From the NCBI GenBank assembly GCA_021850625.1, contig JAJZLJ010000006.1, positions 1 to 55,699 on the forward strand: a DNA stretch of 55,699 nt, given 5' to 3'. Below are positions 38,705-47,666 of the stretch, one piece after another. How positions within the stretch are numbered: the stretch's first letter is position 1; each line of letters begins with the position of its first letter. The DNA comes from Microcaldota archaeon. Its GTDB lineage: Archaea; Micrarchaeota; Micrarchaeia; Micrarchaeales; CABMGC01. Position numbers and translations under genes: made by a program. The notes under the pieces were generated by a model. It did no database searches, was not told the origin of the DNA, and saw nothing but the letters and a program-made list of their open reading frames with translations.

Positions 38705-39172
38705 ATGGAAAATACTGAAAACTGCATATTTTGTAAAATAATATCTGGAGAAATTCCTTCTGTAAAAATATGGGAGGATGACAAGCACATTGCGATATTG
38801 GATATAAATCCAAATACCGAAGGAGTGACGTTAATAATTACAAAAGCTCATTTTGATTCTTACGCATTCGATATGCCGAATTTAGAGTACTCTAATGCAA
38901 TGATTGCGGCAAAAACGGTAGGTAAACTTTTAGATAAAGGTTTACATGTAAAAAGAACGGCTCTAGTGATGGAAGGATTAGGGATAAATCACCTTCACAT
39001 AAAACTTTATCCTATACATGGAATAAATAAGAAATTTGAGGAGTTGTGGGCTAATGAAAGAGTGTATTTTGATAAATATCAAGGATATATAACTACGCAA
39101 TTAGGTCCACAAAAAAATACGGATGAATTGAAAGAAACTGCAGAAAAGATAAAGAAAAATCTAGAAAAATAA
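38705..39172 (+). CDS. HIT-family hydrolase, HxHxK variant
   Basis: 155 residues: CIFCKIISGEIPSVKIWEDD at the start, DINPNTEGVTLIITKAHF, and the histidine triad region GINHLHIKLYP. The triad here is H-L-H-I-K: the central nucleophilic His is kept while the third His is Lys, a variant seen in several archaeal and bacterial HIT proteins that continue '-YPIHG'. HIT enzymes hydrolyse nucleotide phosphoramidates or dinucleoside polyphosphates. Convergent with threonine synthase, with no space between stops. Confidence 0.88.
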   Translation: MENTENCIFCKIISGEIPSVKIWEDDKHIAILDINPNTEGVTLIITKAHFDSYAFDMPNLEYSNAMIAAKTVGKLLDKGLHVKRTALVMEGLGINHLHIKLYPIHGINKKFEELWANERVYFDKYQGYITTQLGPQKNTDELKETAEKIKKNLEK

Positions 39173-40234
39173 TTAGACATTTCCACCTGTTATAACTGCT
39201 ACTGTTTCTTCATTGTCTAACTTTAATTTTTTATATGCAGCTATTGAAGCCACTCCTGCAAGCTCTGCAATAATTCCATAACTTTTATAAAATGACTTCT
39301 GCTCGTTTTTCATCTCAGTGTCAGTTACAGTTATTATTGTGCTCTCTATGTCTTTCATATACTTTATTGCTTGATTTCCAAATGTAGGGAAACCTACTGC
39401 TATAGCATCTGCTGCAGTTTTAGGCTTTTTATATCTTAAAGTACCGCCTGATTTTACTGCATCATATAATGGTGAACAAGAAGAGGCTTGCACGCCTATC
39501 AATTTAGGCACACGGATTTTAGGATAGCTCTGTTTAATTTCATATAGTGATTTAAGCATTCCGCTAAACAATGTGGCATTGCCTATAGGAACTATTATAT
39601 TTCTGATATTTTTAAGCTGCTCCATTATTTCATAAACTACTGTTTTTTGTCCTTCTTTTCTATAACAATAATCTCCTGTCAAGAAAGTTCTTTTTTTAAT
39701 TGAATGCATTTCTGCAAGCTTCTGCGCATTTGTAAAATCTCCATCGACCTTTATTATCTGCGCATTTTTTGTTTCTAATATATTTCTTATCTTATCCTTT
39801 ACTGCGTTATCGCTTATATAAACTGTAGTTTTAATGTCATACAACTTTGCATAATATGCTATAGAATAAGCCATATTTCCAGTAGATGCACACACTACAT
39901 TTTTGTATCCATACTCCTTAGCCTTTGCAATTTCTATTACAGAACCTCTATCCTTGAATGATTTTGTAGGGTTTTGAAGTTCTAGCTTCAAAAAAAGATT
40001 ATTTTTATCATCGCTCTTCAAAAGCCTAGTTACTCCCACATCGTATTTTCTATATTCGTTACAATCTGGAAGGAAGTTTTTATAATCCCAAAATGACTTT
40101 GCCTGAAGAGATACTAGATCTGAGTTGTATGTATAAACTACCTCTAGGACTCCATGACATTTTTTACATATCTGTGAGTCATAATCCTCTTCATATCTTT
40201 CATTACAGCTTAGACACAAAAGTGTATACTGCAT
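39173..40234 (-). CDS. thrC: Threonine synthase
   Basis: Makes threonine from O-phosphohomoserine with PLP. 353 residues. A zinc ribbon at the N-terminus (C7, C10, C23, C26), GVTRLLKS, the PLP lysine in NPTKSFKDRGS, SGN-like loop ASTGNMAYSIAYYA, PIGNATLFSGMLKSL (phosphate loop) and the C-terminal LAGVASIAAYKKL with VAVITGGNV. Matches the archaeal ThrC. A membrane protein gene precedes it by six bases on the same strand, probably co-transcribed. Confidence 0.93.
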   Translation of the reverse strand: MQYTLLCLSCNERYEEDYDSQICKKCHGVLEVVYTYNSDLVSLQAKSFWDYKNFLPDCNEYRKYDVGVTRLLKSDDKNNLFLKLELQNPTKSFKDRGSVIEIAKAKEYGYKNVVCASTGNMAYSIAYYAKLYDIKTTVYISDNAVKDKIRNILETKNAQIIKVDGDFTNAQKLAEMHSIKKRTFLTGDYCYRKEGQKTVVYEIMEQLKNIRNIIVPIGNATLFSGMLKSLYEIKQSYPKIRVPKLIGVQASSCSPLYDAVKSGGTLRYKKPKTAADAIAVGFPTFGNQAIKYMKDIESTIITVTDTEMKNEQKSFYKSYGIIAELAGVASIAAYKKLKLDNEETVAVITGGNV

Positions 40235-40240
40235 AATGAT

Positions 40241-40936
40241 CTACTTTTTATGCACTTCTTGTTTCTTAGTCTTGCCATCTTGTGTATTTTTATGTGTTTC
40301 AAATAGCAGTATTATCAAAACAGCCAATCCTAGAAGAAGTCCTTGTATAAATCCTAAAACGGGTATCACTGGCAATAAAACTAAAATATACAAAGTAACT
40401 CCTGCATTTGAAGAGGTAGAATTTATTTTATTAAAAATATGTGTAAAGTTAATTCCATTTCTTTTTCCTGTCAATTCTGATAATGCTATTCCTGTAGCTG
40501 CTGCATAAAAAAGTCCTTCTATAAACAAGTTGCCAAAATACGAAGCTCCTAAGCTAAAACCAGGCAATACACCAGCTACTACTCCACCTATGAATCCTAA
40601 GATTACTATAATCAACGTTGGAAAAAGATTGTTCATCATTAATGATAAACTATTAAATATGGAGTTAATATAATTTGGCATTGTGTTAGAAATTAAGCTT
40701 TTTGAAACATCACCTAAGGATGAGATGTACCATGCTAAGATGAAAAAAGATATTGCAGATGAAACGCCTGAAAAGAACAGAATAAATATTGGGGATAATA
40801 ACGTCACTATTCCAAGTATCACGGCAATAATGCCGCCTATTATTAGATTTATTGCAAAGAATATAATAAACATCAAAAGGAATGACAATACATTTTTCTC
40901 TGCATACTTTATTGCAACATCAAACAACTCTGCCAT
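40241..40936 (-). CDS. Multi-pass membrane protein of unknown function
   Basis: 231 residues with about five hydrophobic helices (near 17-45, 46-70, 105-130, 135-155 and 180-213) and a Lys-rich C-terminus. The N-terminus AELFDVAIKYAEKN with FFAINLIIGGIIAVILGIVTLLSP is like the DUF4013-type membrane proteins seen in archaea, though the match is weak. Gene context (upstream of thrC, same strand) does not reveal the function. Confidence 0.5.
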   Translation of the reverse strand: MAELFDVAIKYAEKNVLSFLLMFIIFFAINLIIGGIIAVILGIVTLLSPIFILFFSGVSSAISFFILAWYISSLGDVSKSLISNTMPNYINSIFNSLSLMMNNLFPTLIIVILGFIGGVVAGVLPGFSLGASYFGNLFIEGLFYAAATGIALSELTGKRNGINFTHIFNKINSTSSNAGVTLYILVLLPVIPVLGFIQGLLLGLAVLIILLFETHKNTQDGKTKKQEVHKK

Positions 40937-41078
40937 ATAATTACCAATTAGTATTACAACAATAACTTTAATATACCGAACTTATTAGTTACATACTACC
41001 TATAGACAAAAAGCTATAAAAAGATATAACTTTATTGATATCTGTTGTAGTTAATAGCTATTGGATTTGGTAAAGAAA

Positions 41079-41834
41079 ATGAGACAAAAAAACATGACAG
41101 GGATAAAAGGACTTGACAGAATGTTACACGGGGGACTTCCTGTCGGTAATCAAATAATAATAGAGGGAGGTCCTGGATCCGGCAAAACATTACTATGTTT
41201 TGAGTTTTTATATAAAGGCGCAATAAAAGGAGAAAACGGCGTTCTATTTTCTTTCGAAGAAGATTCAAATAGCATAATCGAAAATGCAAAAACTGCCTTT
41301 AGTTCATTTACAGATATAGATTCATTAATAAAAGAAGGAAAATTAATAATATTAGGTTCAGAAGAAACAAAACAGTACATACAAAAAAATAGGGAAGGCA
41401 ATGCTTATACCTTTGGAGGATTCATATCTGAAATAGACTCTGTAACAAAAACACATGCCGCAAAAAGAATAGCTATAGACTCTATCTCGGTAATTAGGCT
41501 CTTCATAACAGATCCTTATGATTATAGGTCCTTATCTACGAGTTTACTTTCAGTTTTAAGCAGGCAAGGTATAACCTCATTAATAACAATGGAGCAAGAA
41601 GCTTCAGAAAAATCAAATATATTTTTCCAACCAGAGTCGTTTATATATGATGGTTTGATACTACTTTTCTTTACCGGTAATGATTTAGAAAATAGAATTC
41701 CTACTATAGAGATTGTAAAGATGAGAGGAACAGAACATATGTATACTGCCGTACCCTATGAGATAACCTCGTCAGGTTTCAACATTTTACTGCTCAATAC
41801 CTCTGAAAAGAGATTTGTAGATACTCCAGATTAG
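41079..41834 (+). CDS. KaiC/RadA-superfamily ATPase (RAD55-like)
   Basis: 251 residues from ATG 41079, which is preferred to TTG 41061 because GGTAAAG precedes it. Layout of the single-domain archaeal KaiC-like ATPases: TGIKGLDRMLHGGLPVGNQIIIEG, Walker A GGPGSGKTLLCFEFL, FSFEED, Walker B RIAIDSISVIRLF, and the C-terminal KMRGTEH. Family members act in recombination or signalling. No kinase or second RecA domain is present. It converges with a COG1709-type regulator. Confidence 0.85.
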   Translation: MRQKNMTGIKGLDRMLHGGLPVGNQIIIEGGPGSGKTLLCFEFLYKGAIKGENGVLFSFEEDSNSIIENAKTAFSSFTDIDSLIKEGKLIILGSEETKQYIQKNREGNAYTFGGFISEIDSVTKTHAAKRIAIDSISVIRLFITDPYDYRSLSTSLLSVLSRQGITSLITMEQEASEKSNIFFQPESFIYDGLILLFFTGNDLENRIPTIEIVKMRGTEHMYTAVPYEITSSGFNILLLNTSEKRFVDTPD

Positions 41835-41842
41835 GATCAGAA

Positions 41843-42538
41843 TCAGATATTATTAAGTCTAATTTTTATCTCTTCGGCGCTTAGTTTTGTTGTCAAAAGA
41901 GGTATCTTTTCTATCTGTGATATTTTTATTGCAAGTTTATCTACAGAATCAAGATTCTGTATAACCACGAGCTTTGGTTTTATTGGAGCTACTCTTACTA
42001 CTACCATAGGAGATCTTCCGGTGCTTACCTGGTCGAATATAAATGCACGCTCGTTAGTTGCGCCAAACAATCTTGGATACTCCGAAGGAGAAATCTCAAG
42101 GATTACTCTTAGACTATCAAGAAGTGTATATCCAAAAAGCTTCATCGAGTCTAGGTATCCTGGGTTAGTGACTATCTTAGCATCTATTAATCTTACTAAA
42201 TCCGTACCTGATATTGGAGCTGAAAAATCATGTATGTAATAAAAAAGATCATCTGTTGTTTTGACTCCTTTGCTGAATTTTTCAAGATTTCTTATTACCT
42301 CTCCTCCACGTTGGTTATCTATGGTAAAAAGGGCCTCAACAAATCTTTTTATTATACCAACTCCTGGGCTTGCTCTGCGATTACCTTCATAATCACTTAT
42401 TGTTGAGGTTGAGATCTTAAGGTAGCGCGCAAGCTCTACTTGTGAAATACCAAAAAGCTCACGCCATTTTTTCATAGTGCTGCCAGGTGTATCTGAAAGT
42501 GCAATCTCTCCAGCTATTCTTTCTTGCAAACTATCCAT
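41843..42538 (-). CDS. COG1709-type helix-turn-helix transcriptional regulator
   Basis: 231 residues. An XRE-like helix-turn-helix lies at about 22-65: MKKWRELFGISQVELARYLKISTSTISDYEGNRRASPG. A C-terminal region characteristic of this archaeal family contains DSLRVILEISPSEYPRLFGATNERAFIFDQVSTGRSPMVVVRV. The family is predicted from archaeal genomes and its targets are mostly unknown. The gene is next to, and convergent with, the RAD55-like ATPase, an association that may be functional. Confidence 0.85.
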   Translation of the reverse strand: MDSLQERIAGEIALSDTPGSTMKKWRELFGISQVELARYLKISTSTISDYEGNRRASPGVGIIKRFVEALFTIDNQRGGEVIRNLEKFSKGVKTTDDLFYYIHDFSAPISGTDLVRLIDAKIVTNPGYLDSMKLFGYTLLDSLRVILEISPSEYPRLFGATNERAFIFDQVSTGRSPMVVVRVAPIKPKLVVIQNLDSVDKLAIKISQIEKIPLLTTKLSAEEIKIRLNNI

Positions 42539-42601
42539 GCTTATACTTTAAACGGAAAACTCTTTAATAGTTTTGACGAAATACTTTTAGACAATAGACG
42601 T

Positions 42602-43387
42602 TTAACGTCGTTTTCTTTTGCCTTTCTTCTTATTCTTAATTGAAGGTTTCCTTGTTTTTTTGTTTTTGGCTTCGAGTTTTGCATATATCTCATACGCCTC
42701 TTTATTTACCTTTTCTTCAGTTTGTTTGCTATCTTTTTTACTTAAGAGTCCATAAATTGTAAGTATTATCCCAACTATGAATATTATAGAGGTCACTAAG
42801 CTTCCAGGAACAAAGGCATTTTCATACGATCCTGCTGTATTGGTAATGTTGTAGAGTGAATAAGTATAATACCTATATGTAATATTTGCATAACTGTCAT
42901 TATGGTTATAAAACTCGGCATAATATGTTCCGTTAGAATACTCTATTCTATCTTGTTGAGCTATGCTATTTCCAAAAACATAAAATGGTTTTTTGTATCC
43001 GTAACTTGAAAGGTTTGCATTATAAGGGTACGTAGTTCCCATAAAGCTATCATTTATTGCTAGATAAAGTCCATTACCCTCAATACTTGAAAGCATGTTA
43101 TACTCCTTGGTTATATTTGAGCTTACATTCTTGAATGCGTATGTCGCACTTTCATTTACGAAATAAAAATTTATTGGTACTGTGGAGGTATAACTAATTA
43201 CCAATACACTTGCATTACTTAGATCTATGCTAGCCGAAACAATGCTATTTGGTGCAACTATTATCTTTTCTACGTATGTGTTGTTATAATTTTGTTGCGA
43301 CAGTAGTTCAGGCTGTATTACTGCGCTTGCTATAAAAAAACTCAAAATTACTAGTATAATACCTATTATAACTATTCTTCTATCCAA
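42602..43387 (-). CDS. Membrane-anchored exported glycoprotein-like protein
   Basis: 261 residues from TTG at 43385-43387, chosen because GGTG precedes it by five bases; the frame stays open to 43480 but that would overlap the divergent gene. N-terminal helix RRIVIIGIILVILSFFIASAV, then about 160 residues outside with many N-x-S/T sites and Tyr, a second membrane helix (about 195-220) and a very basic cytoplasmic tail (KKTRKPSIKNKKKGKRKRR). Family not recognised. Resembles other two-helix envelope proteins in this window. Confidence 0.6.
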   Translation of the reverse strand: MDRRIVIIGIILVILSFFIASAVIQPELLSQQNYNNTYVEKIIVAPNSIVSASIDLSNASVLVISYTSTVPINFYFVNESATYAFKNVSSNITKEYNMLSSIEGNGLYLAINDSFMGTTYPYNANLSSYGYKKPFYVFGNSIAQQDRIEYSNGTYYAEFYNHNDSYANITYRYYTYSLYNITNTAGSYENAFVPGSLVTSIIFIVGIILTIYGLLSKKDSKQTEEKVNKEAYEIYAKLEAKNKKTRKPSIKNKKKGKRKRR

Positions 43388-43458
43388 ATGAGCACCAATA
43401 CGCTTTTGTAATGAAAGAATATAAATATAACAGGTAAGAATATTATTCTGGTTGTTTT

Positions 43459-44628
43459 TTGAAAACAAACAAGGATTCAAAGGTAATTAGCATATCTGCC
43501 TTCATGGAGCATCATCGCTCCCTTGAACTTTATTTTATAGTGGCCATAGCGTTTATTGCTCTTGTCATAATACTTACAGTTACTGTAAAGCCTGTAAATA
43601 CTTCGAATAGCGTAGATGGATGTATGGGTATCGTATTGTCTTCATATAGAGATAATTGTATATTGCTTTTGGCAGAAAATACGAGTTCTATACAGTTATG
43701 TAATAATCTCCCATCTCCTATAAACTCTCAATGTGTGCTTTACATAGCTGAAAATACTTCTAATGTTACCGCATGCAAGCAGGCAGGTACTGCATATTAC
43801 TCTAGTTGTGTTTCATTTATCGCAGCTTCGTCTAATTCGAGTAAGTACTGTAGTTATATTAACGACAGTTCAAGTGCTTTATGTGCATCTTCAGTTGCAA
43901 TAAAAACAGAAAATGACTCTGCATGCAATTATACCTCTAATTACTCTGATAGTTCATTGTGCAGTTCATCGCTTGATCTTTATCTTGCTTCTAAGACCGG
44001 CAATGCCTCTTACTGCACAAATCTATCTAATGTAGAAAACACCTCTTATACCTCAAAGCTAATAAATTACTCTAGTATAAGCACGCTAGTATCAAATAAT
44101 TCATTGAGCCTTGAGCTTATATCTCCCATAACTTACTTAGAATCTATTCAAAATCTATCAATAAGCCCTAGTGGACTTTGTTATTTTTCTGCGGCAGATA
44201 CCTCAAAAAATACATCTCTATGCAATAAAATAGAAAATCAAACTGCGTATAACATCTGCATTTCATCAATTTCACAAAATAACTCGACAATTTCTGGAAC
44301 AGAATCAAACAAGACCTCATACTTAAATATATCAGATAACAAGACACTATCTACTGAAATAAATAACTTCAATTACTCTATAATCTCTAAAAGTTGTTAT
44401 AATTATACTCAAGGAGATTATGGATATTGTTCTGAGGTTTCCTCTATAATAAAAGCTGTAACCACCAAGAATCTTTCATACTGTCCTAATCAGAACACTC
44501 AGATTCTTTACCAGTGCTATTATGTTATAGCAAAAGCCTATAACAATACTTTATACTGCTCATACATACATAATGCAACGGAAAATAACAATTGCATATC
44601 TGCAATAACCCAAAATCTGACTCAATAG
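43459..44628 (+). CDS. Membrane-anchored Cys-pair repeat surface protein
   Basis: 389 residues if TTG 43459 is the start; ATG 43504 (374 residues) is equally possible. One membrane helix near the N-terminus (ELYFIVAIAFIALVIILTV), then an outside domain with a repeating unit of about 25-35 residues: C-x10/11-C, V/I-x-Y/F-I-A, then Asn-rich linker. I count about nine such Cys pairs (for example CNNLPSPINSQC, CKQAGTAYYSSC, CPNQNTQILYQC). Over 25 N-x-S/T sites. Disulfide-stapled repeats would suit a harsh, acidic exterior. The oxidative folding pair DUF929/VKOR is 1.7 kb downstream. Confidence 0.7.
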   Translation: MKTNKDSKVISISAFMEHHRSLELYFIVAIAFIALVIILTVTVKPVNTSNSVDGCMGIVLSSYRDNCILLLAENTSSIQLCNNLPSPINSQCVLYIAENTSNVTACKQAGTAYYSSCVSFIAASSNSSKYCSYINDSSSALCASSVAIKTENDSACNYTSNYSDSSLCSSSLDLYLASKTGNASYCTNLSNVENTSYTSKLINYSSISTLVSNNSLSLELISPITYLESIQNLSISPSGLCYFSAADTSKNTSLCNKIENQTAYNICISSISQNNSTISGTESNKTSYLNISDNKTLSTEINNFNYSIISKSCYNYTQGDYGYCSEVSSIIKAVTTKNLSYCPNQNTQILYQCYYVIAKAYNNTLYCSYIHNATENNNCISAITQNLTQ

Positions 44629-44636
44629 GTAATCTT

Positions 44637-46064
44637 GTGGAAGTAATAGAAGGAATAATAACATGTACAAAAAATACCTCTAATAAAAAATACGTTTTTG
44701 TTGGAATCAAAGATAAAAAACTAATATTAAGGGAATTGTCAAATACGCATGATTTAAAAAATGGAGATTATGTATCTATAAATGAAAAATACGAGATAAT
44801 AAAAAAAATAACTTCAGATAAAAAAACTGAAGAAAAACTTCTTGATATATACTCAATAGCTGAAAAAATATTGGATCATAAAAAGGAGTATACAACTTCA
44901 ATAAAAGAGATTAAAAAGATCCTTTCAAGTATGTCTCAAAGTTTTTTAAACTCTTCAAAGCTTCTTATAAAAAAACTTATAACTGGCTCTCCAATAATAG
45001 TAAGATTTCATAACGATGCGGACGGCTCTTCTGGGGCATATGCATTATTTCTTGCAATAAATGAACTTATCAAACTTTTTGATATTCAATACAAGCCACA
45101 TATAACTTGGTCAATGCAAAAAACAGTCTCTTACGGTATTGAAGATTCTATGGCAGATTTATATATAACTTCTCAATACTCCTCCCTCGAAAAACCATTG
45201 CTTCTTATAACCGATTTTGGTACATCTAAACAAAGCAATGGCGGAGTAGAAAAAGTTTTAGAAAAGTTTGATATAATATGGCTGGAACATCATCCGATAG
45301 AAGAAGGTTTTAATTATAAAAAAATAATTAATTACATAAATCCATGGCTTTTTGGTGGAGATTCCAACATAACTGCCGGATTCTTATCCTGTATTTTTGC
45401 GTATTACTTATCTGGGTTAGAACTTGCTGAGCTTGAAAATGCGTCAATGATAGGCGATTATAGCATATATGCTGATCTTAAAAAGTCCGGAGCTGAGCTG
45501 TCCGCATTTCTTGATATGGTGACTAGTGATCCACGAATAATATCCTCAGTTTCTAACAACTTAACTCCTGCTGAAATAGCAGCTGTATTAAACGATAAGG
45601 AACGTTATGCTTCATTATTATCATCGGCAAAAATCAAGATGGAAGAGTCTATACACGCAGCAATGGACAAGATACGCCAGTATAAATCTAAAACCTTACT
45701 CATTTATGTATCAGATTTTTCACTTTCAAGAAATAGGGAGAGCAGATATCCTCTTCCAGGAAGATTTTCATCCAAACTACTAGATTACTTATCTTCTAAA
45801 AATACCTTGCCGTGCGTTTTAATACTTTATTTTGGTTTTTACATCTCAATTAGGGTTGACAAAAAAATAGCAGAAAAACTTGACATTCTTAAGATAATAA
45901 CTACAATTAAATCAGAACATGAAGACGATGTAGAGGCAGGAGGTGGCCACATCTCAGCAGCAAGTATGAAGGTATCGGAAGGTGCGGATAAAAAAGAGTA
46001 CATAAAACTTATAGTAAATATGATAAAAGAAAAGGATAATGGTGAAGCGCAGAATAGTTCATAG
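44637..46064 (+). CDS. RecJ-like DHH/DHHA1 phosphoesterase
   Basis: 475 residues from GTG 44637, which has GGTAAT just before it; an upstream start at 44592 would lie in the preceding gene. N-terminal 50 residues resemble an OB fold. DHH motifs follow: FHNDADGSSGAYAL, LITDFGT, WLEHHPIEEG and the DHHA1 end VEAGGGHISAASMKV. Archaeal RecJ-like proteins (GAN/RecJ2 group) are single-strand nucleases tied to the replication complex or RNA turnover. The gap to the preceding surface protein gene is 8 bases, so the two are co-transcribed. Confidence 0.85.
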   Translation: MEVIEGIITCTKNTSNKKYVFVGIKDKKLILRELSNTHDLKNGDYVSINEKYEIIKKITSDKKTEEKLLDIYSIAEKILDHKKEYTTSIKEIKKILSSMSQSFLNSSKLLIKKLITGSPIIVRFHNDADGSSGAYALFLAINELIKLFDIQYKPHITWSMQKTVSYGIEDSMADLYITSQYSSLEKPLLLITDFGTSKQSNGGVEKVLEKFDIIWLEHHPIEEGFNYKKIINYINPWLFGGDSNITAGFLSCIFAYYLSGLELAELENASMIGDYSIYADLKKSGAELSAFLDMVTSDPRIISSVSNNLTPAEIAAVLNDKERYASLLSSAKIKMEESIHAAMDKIRQYKSKTLLIYVSDFSLSRNRESRYPLPGRFSSKLLDYLSSKNTLPCVLILYFGFYISIRVDKKIAEKLDILKIITTIKSEHEDDVEAGGGHISAASMKVSEGADKKEYIKLIVNMIKEKDNGEAQNSS

Positions 46065-46265
46065 TTATTTGTATATTTATTTTTTGCTAATGCTAAAACT
46101 TATTTTATGAAATCTATATAAAAATTATTTTTACGTCTGTGCTATTATACCAAATATCTATTGCCGTGCCTTTCAATAAGTAATATAAAATAGTTAGGTA
46201 ATAATTATAATGTATATATCGCTACTACTTCATTTTCATTTTAATGATTATTTATGGTTGATATA

Positions 46266-47153
46266 ATGGAAAATAACGTAAATCAAAGTTCTTCATCTAA
46301 TGGCACAAATCAGAGTTCTACAGCTCCTTCATCAGTGAAGAAAGTAAAAACTAACAAGTTAGTTTATTTAGGGTTAATTGTAGTTATAGCAATTGTTTTT
46401 GCTGCTCTTGTACTGTTTAGTCAGTCATCAAACTCAAATAAACTTGTGTCTTTTGATAACGTATTAGTTCCGCAAAGCATTGTTTCAAAGCTTAATACTC
46501 CTAACTCATTAAACAATCTTATTGGAATAGGAACAGCGTCTTATTCTGGAGTAACTCAAATACAAAACTCCACAGAACTTACATTAAATAACAAGCCAGA
46601 GATTCTTTATATAGGTGCAGAGTACTGTCCTTTCTGTGCAGCTCAAAGATGGTCAATGATAATAGCGTTATCGCGTTTTGGTACATTCTCAAATCTACAT
46701 TTTATGACCTCTTCGGCAAGTGATTACTCCCCATCTACTCCTACATTCACATTTTATAACTCCACATATACGAGCAATTACATATCCTTTGTAAGCGTTG
46801 AACAAACAACAAACAAACCATCTTCTTCTGGTGCTGGTTACGCTCCTCTTCAAAATATAACCCGCTCACAAGAAGCACTAATGTCCCAATATGACGGTCA
46901 AGGCAGCATACCATTTATTCTTTTTGCAAATAAGAGCGCTATTGTAGGTGCAACTTACGATCCTTTAAGTGTACTAGATTTATTGAACTGGAGTACTGTA
47001 GTTTCAAATATATACAACACCTCAACTCTTCAATCACAAGCAATAATAGGTTCTGCTAATCTTATAACCACAAAAATCTGTGAAGCAGATAACAATACAC
47101 CACAAAGCGTATGTTCACAGCAGTATGTTAAACAAATAGAAAAGTTGTCCTAA
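46266..47153 (+). CDS. DUF929 thioredoxin-like exported protein
   Basis: 295 residues from ATG 46266, with GGTTGAT before it. Ser/Asn-rich cytoplasmic start, a membrane helix ([20 protein letters not shown]), then a DUF929 domain: [21 protein letters not shown], the CPFC redox motif after a strand as in thioredoxins, [18 protein letters not shown] and ICEADN. A second Cys pair lies near the C-terminus. The VKOR gene starts inside its stop codon (TAATG), so they form a thiol-oxidation pair outside the cell membrane, like DsbA with DsbB. Confidence 0.9.
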   Translation: MENNVNQSSSSNGTNQSSTAPSSVKKVKTNKLVYLGLIVVIAIVFAALVLFSQSSNSNKLVSFDNVLVPQSIVSKLNTPNSLNNLIGIGTASYSGVTQIQNSTELTLNNKPEILYIGAEYCPFCAAQRWSMIIALSRFGTFSNLHFMTSSASDYSPSTPTFTFYNSTYTSNYISFVSVEQTTNKPSSSGAGYAPLQNITRSQEALMSQYDGQGSIPFILFANKSAIVGATYDPLSVLDLLNWSTVVSNIYNTSTLQSQAIIGSANLITTKICEADNNTPQSVCSQQYVKQIEKLS

Positions 47154-47569
47154 TGGAAACAATAAAACTCAAGAGCTTAAAAGGAGCAATGGTAGTGCTG
47201 TCTATACTAGGGTTGATTGTTTCTATATATCTAGCAGCATATCATATGCTTGGTATACCTCTACTATGTTCAACTTCTGGAATTATAAACTGTAATAATG
47301 TTATAAATAGTCCATATGGTTACATACTTGGAATACCTGTTGCAGACTATGGAATAGTATTTTTTATAGTTGAGCTTTTTGTTTTATTTTTTATAAAGGA
47401 TCCGTTTGCAAAGGTTTTTCTAAACGGGGTAGGATTAGGTGGAGTAGTATACTTTTTATACTCTGAATATATGATAGGAAATATCTGTGAGTACTGTACG
47501 TCAGTTCATATAATAACCATCTTACTTCTTATAATCTCGATATATCTTTACAAGAAGGAAACAAAATAA
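47153..47569 (+). CDS. Vitamin K epoxide reductase (VKOR)-family protein
   Basis: 138 residues, four membrane helices. Redox Cys: C39 and C47 in the loop LLCSTSGIINCNNVI and the CEYC pair (C112, C115) on the last helix; the S/N-P-Y-G turn (INSPYGYILGIPVADYG) is typical of VKOR. It passes electrons from the thioredoxin-like partner to quinone, keeping the partner oxidised. Start ATG overlaps the DUF929 stop by one base. It should support folding of Cys-rich exported proteins such as that at 43459-44628. Confidence 0.92.
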   Translation: METIKLKSLKGAMVVLSILGLIVSIYLAAYHMLGIPLLCSTSGIINCNNVINSPYGYILGIPVADYGIVFFIVELFVLFFIKDPFAKVFLNGVGLGGVVYFLYSEYMIGNICEYCTSVHIITILLLIISIYLYKKETK

Positions 47570-47666
47570 AATTAGCTTTAATGCTTATTTTATATATCAA
47601 TTTTTTATGCTAAATTTGCTCTAAACAAGTTTTTCTAAACAACATTAATAATTGTTAGTAAACTCT

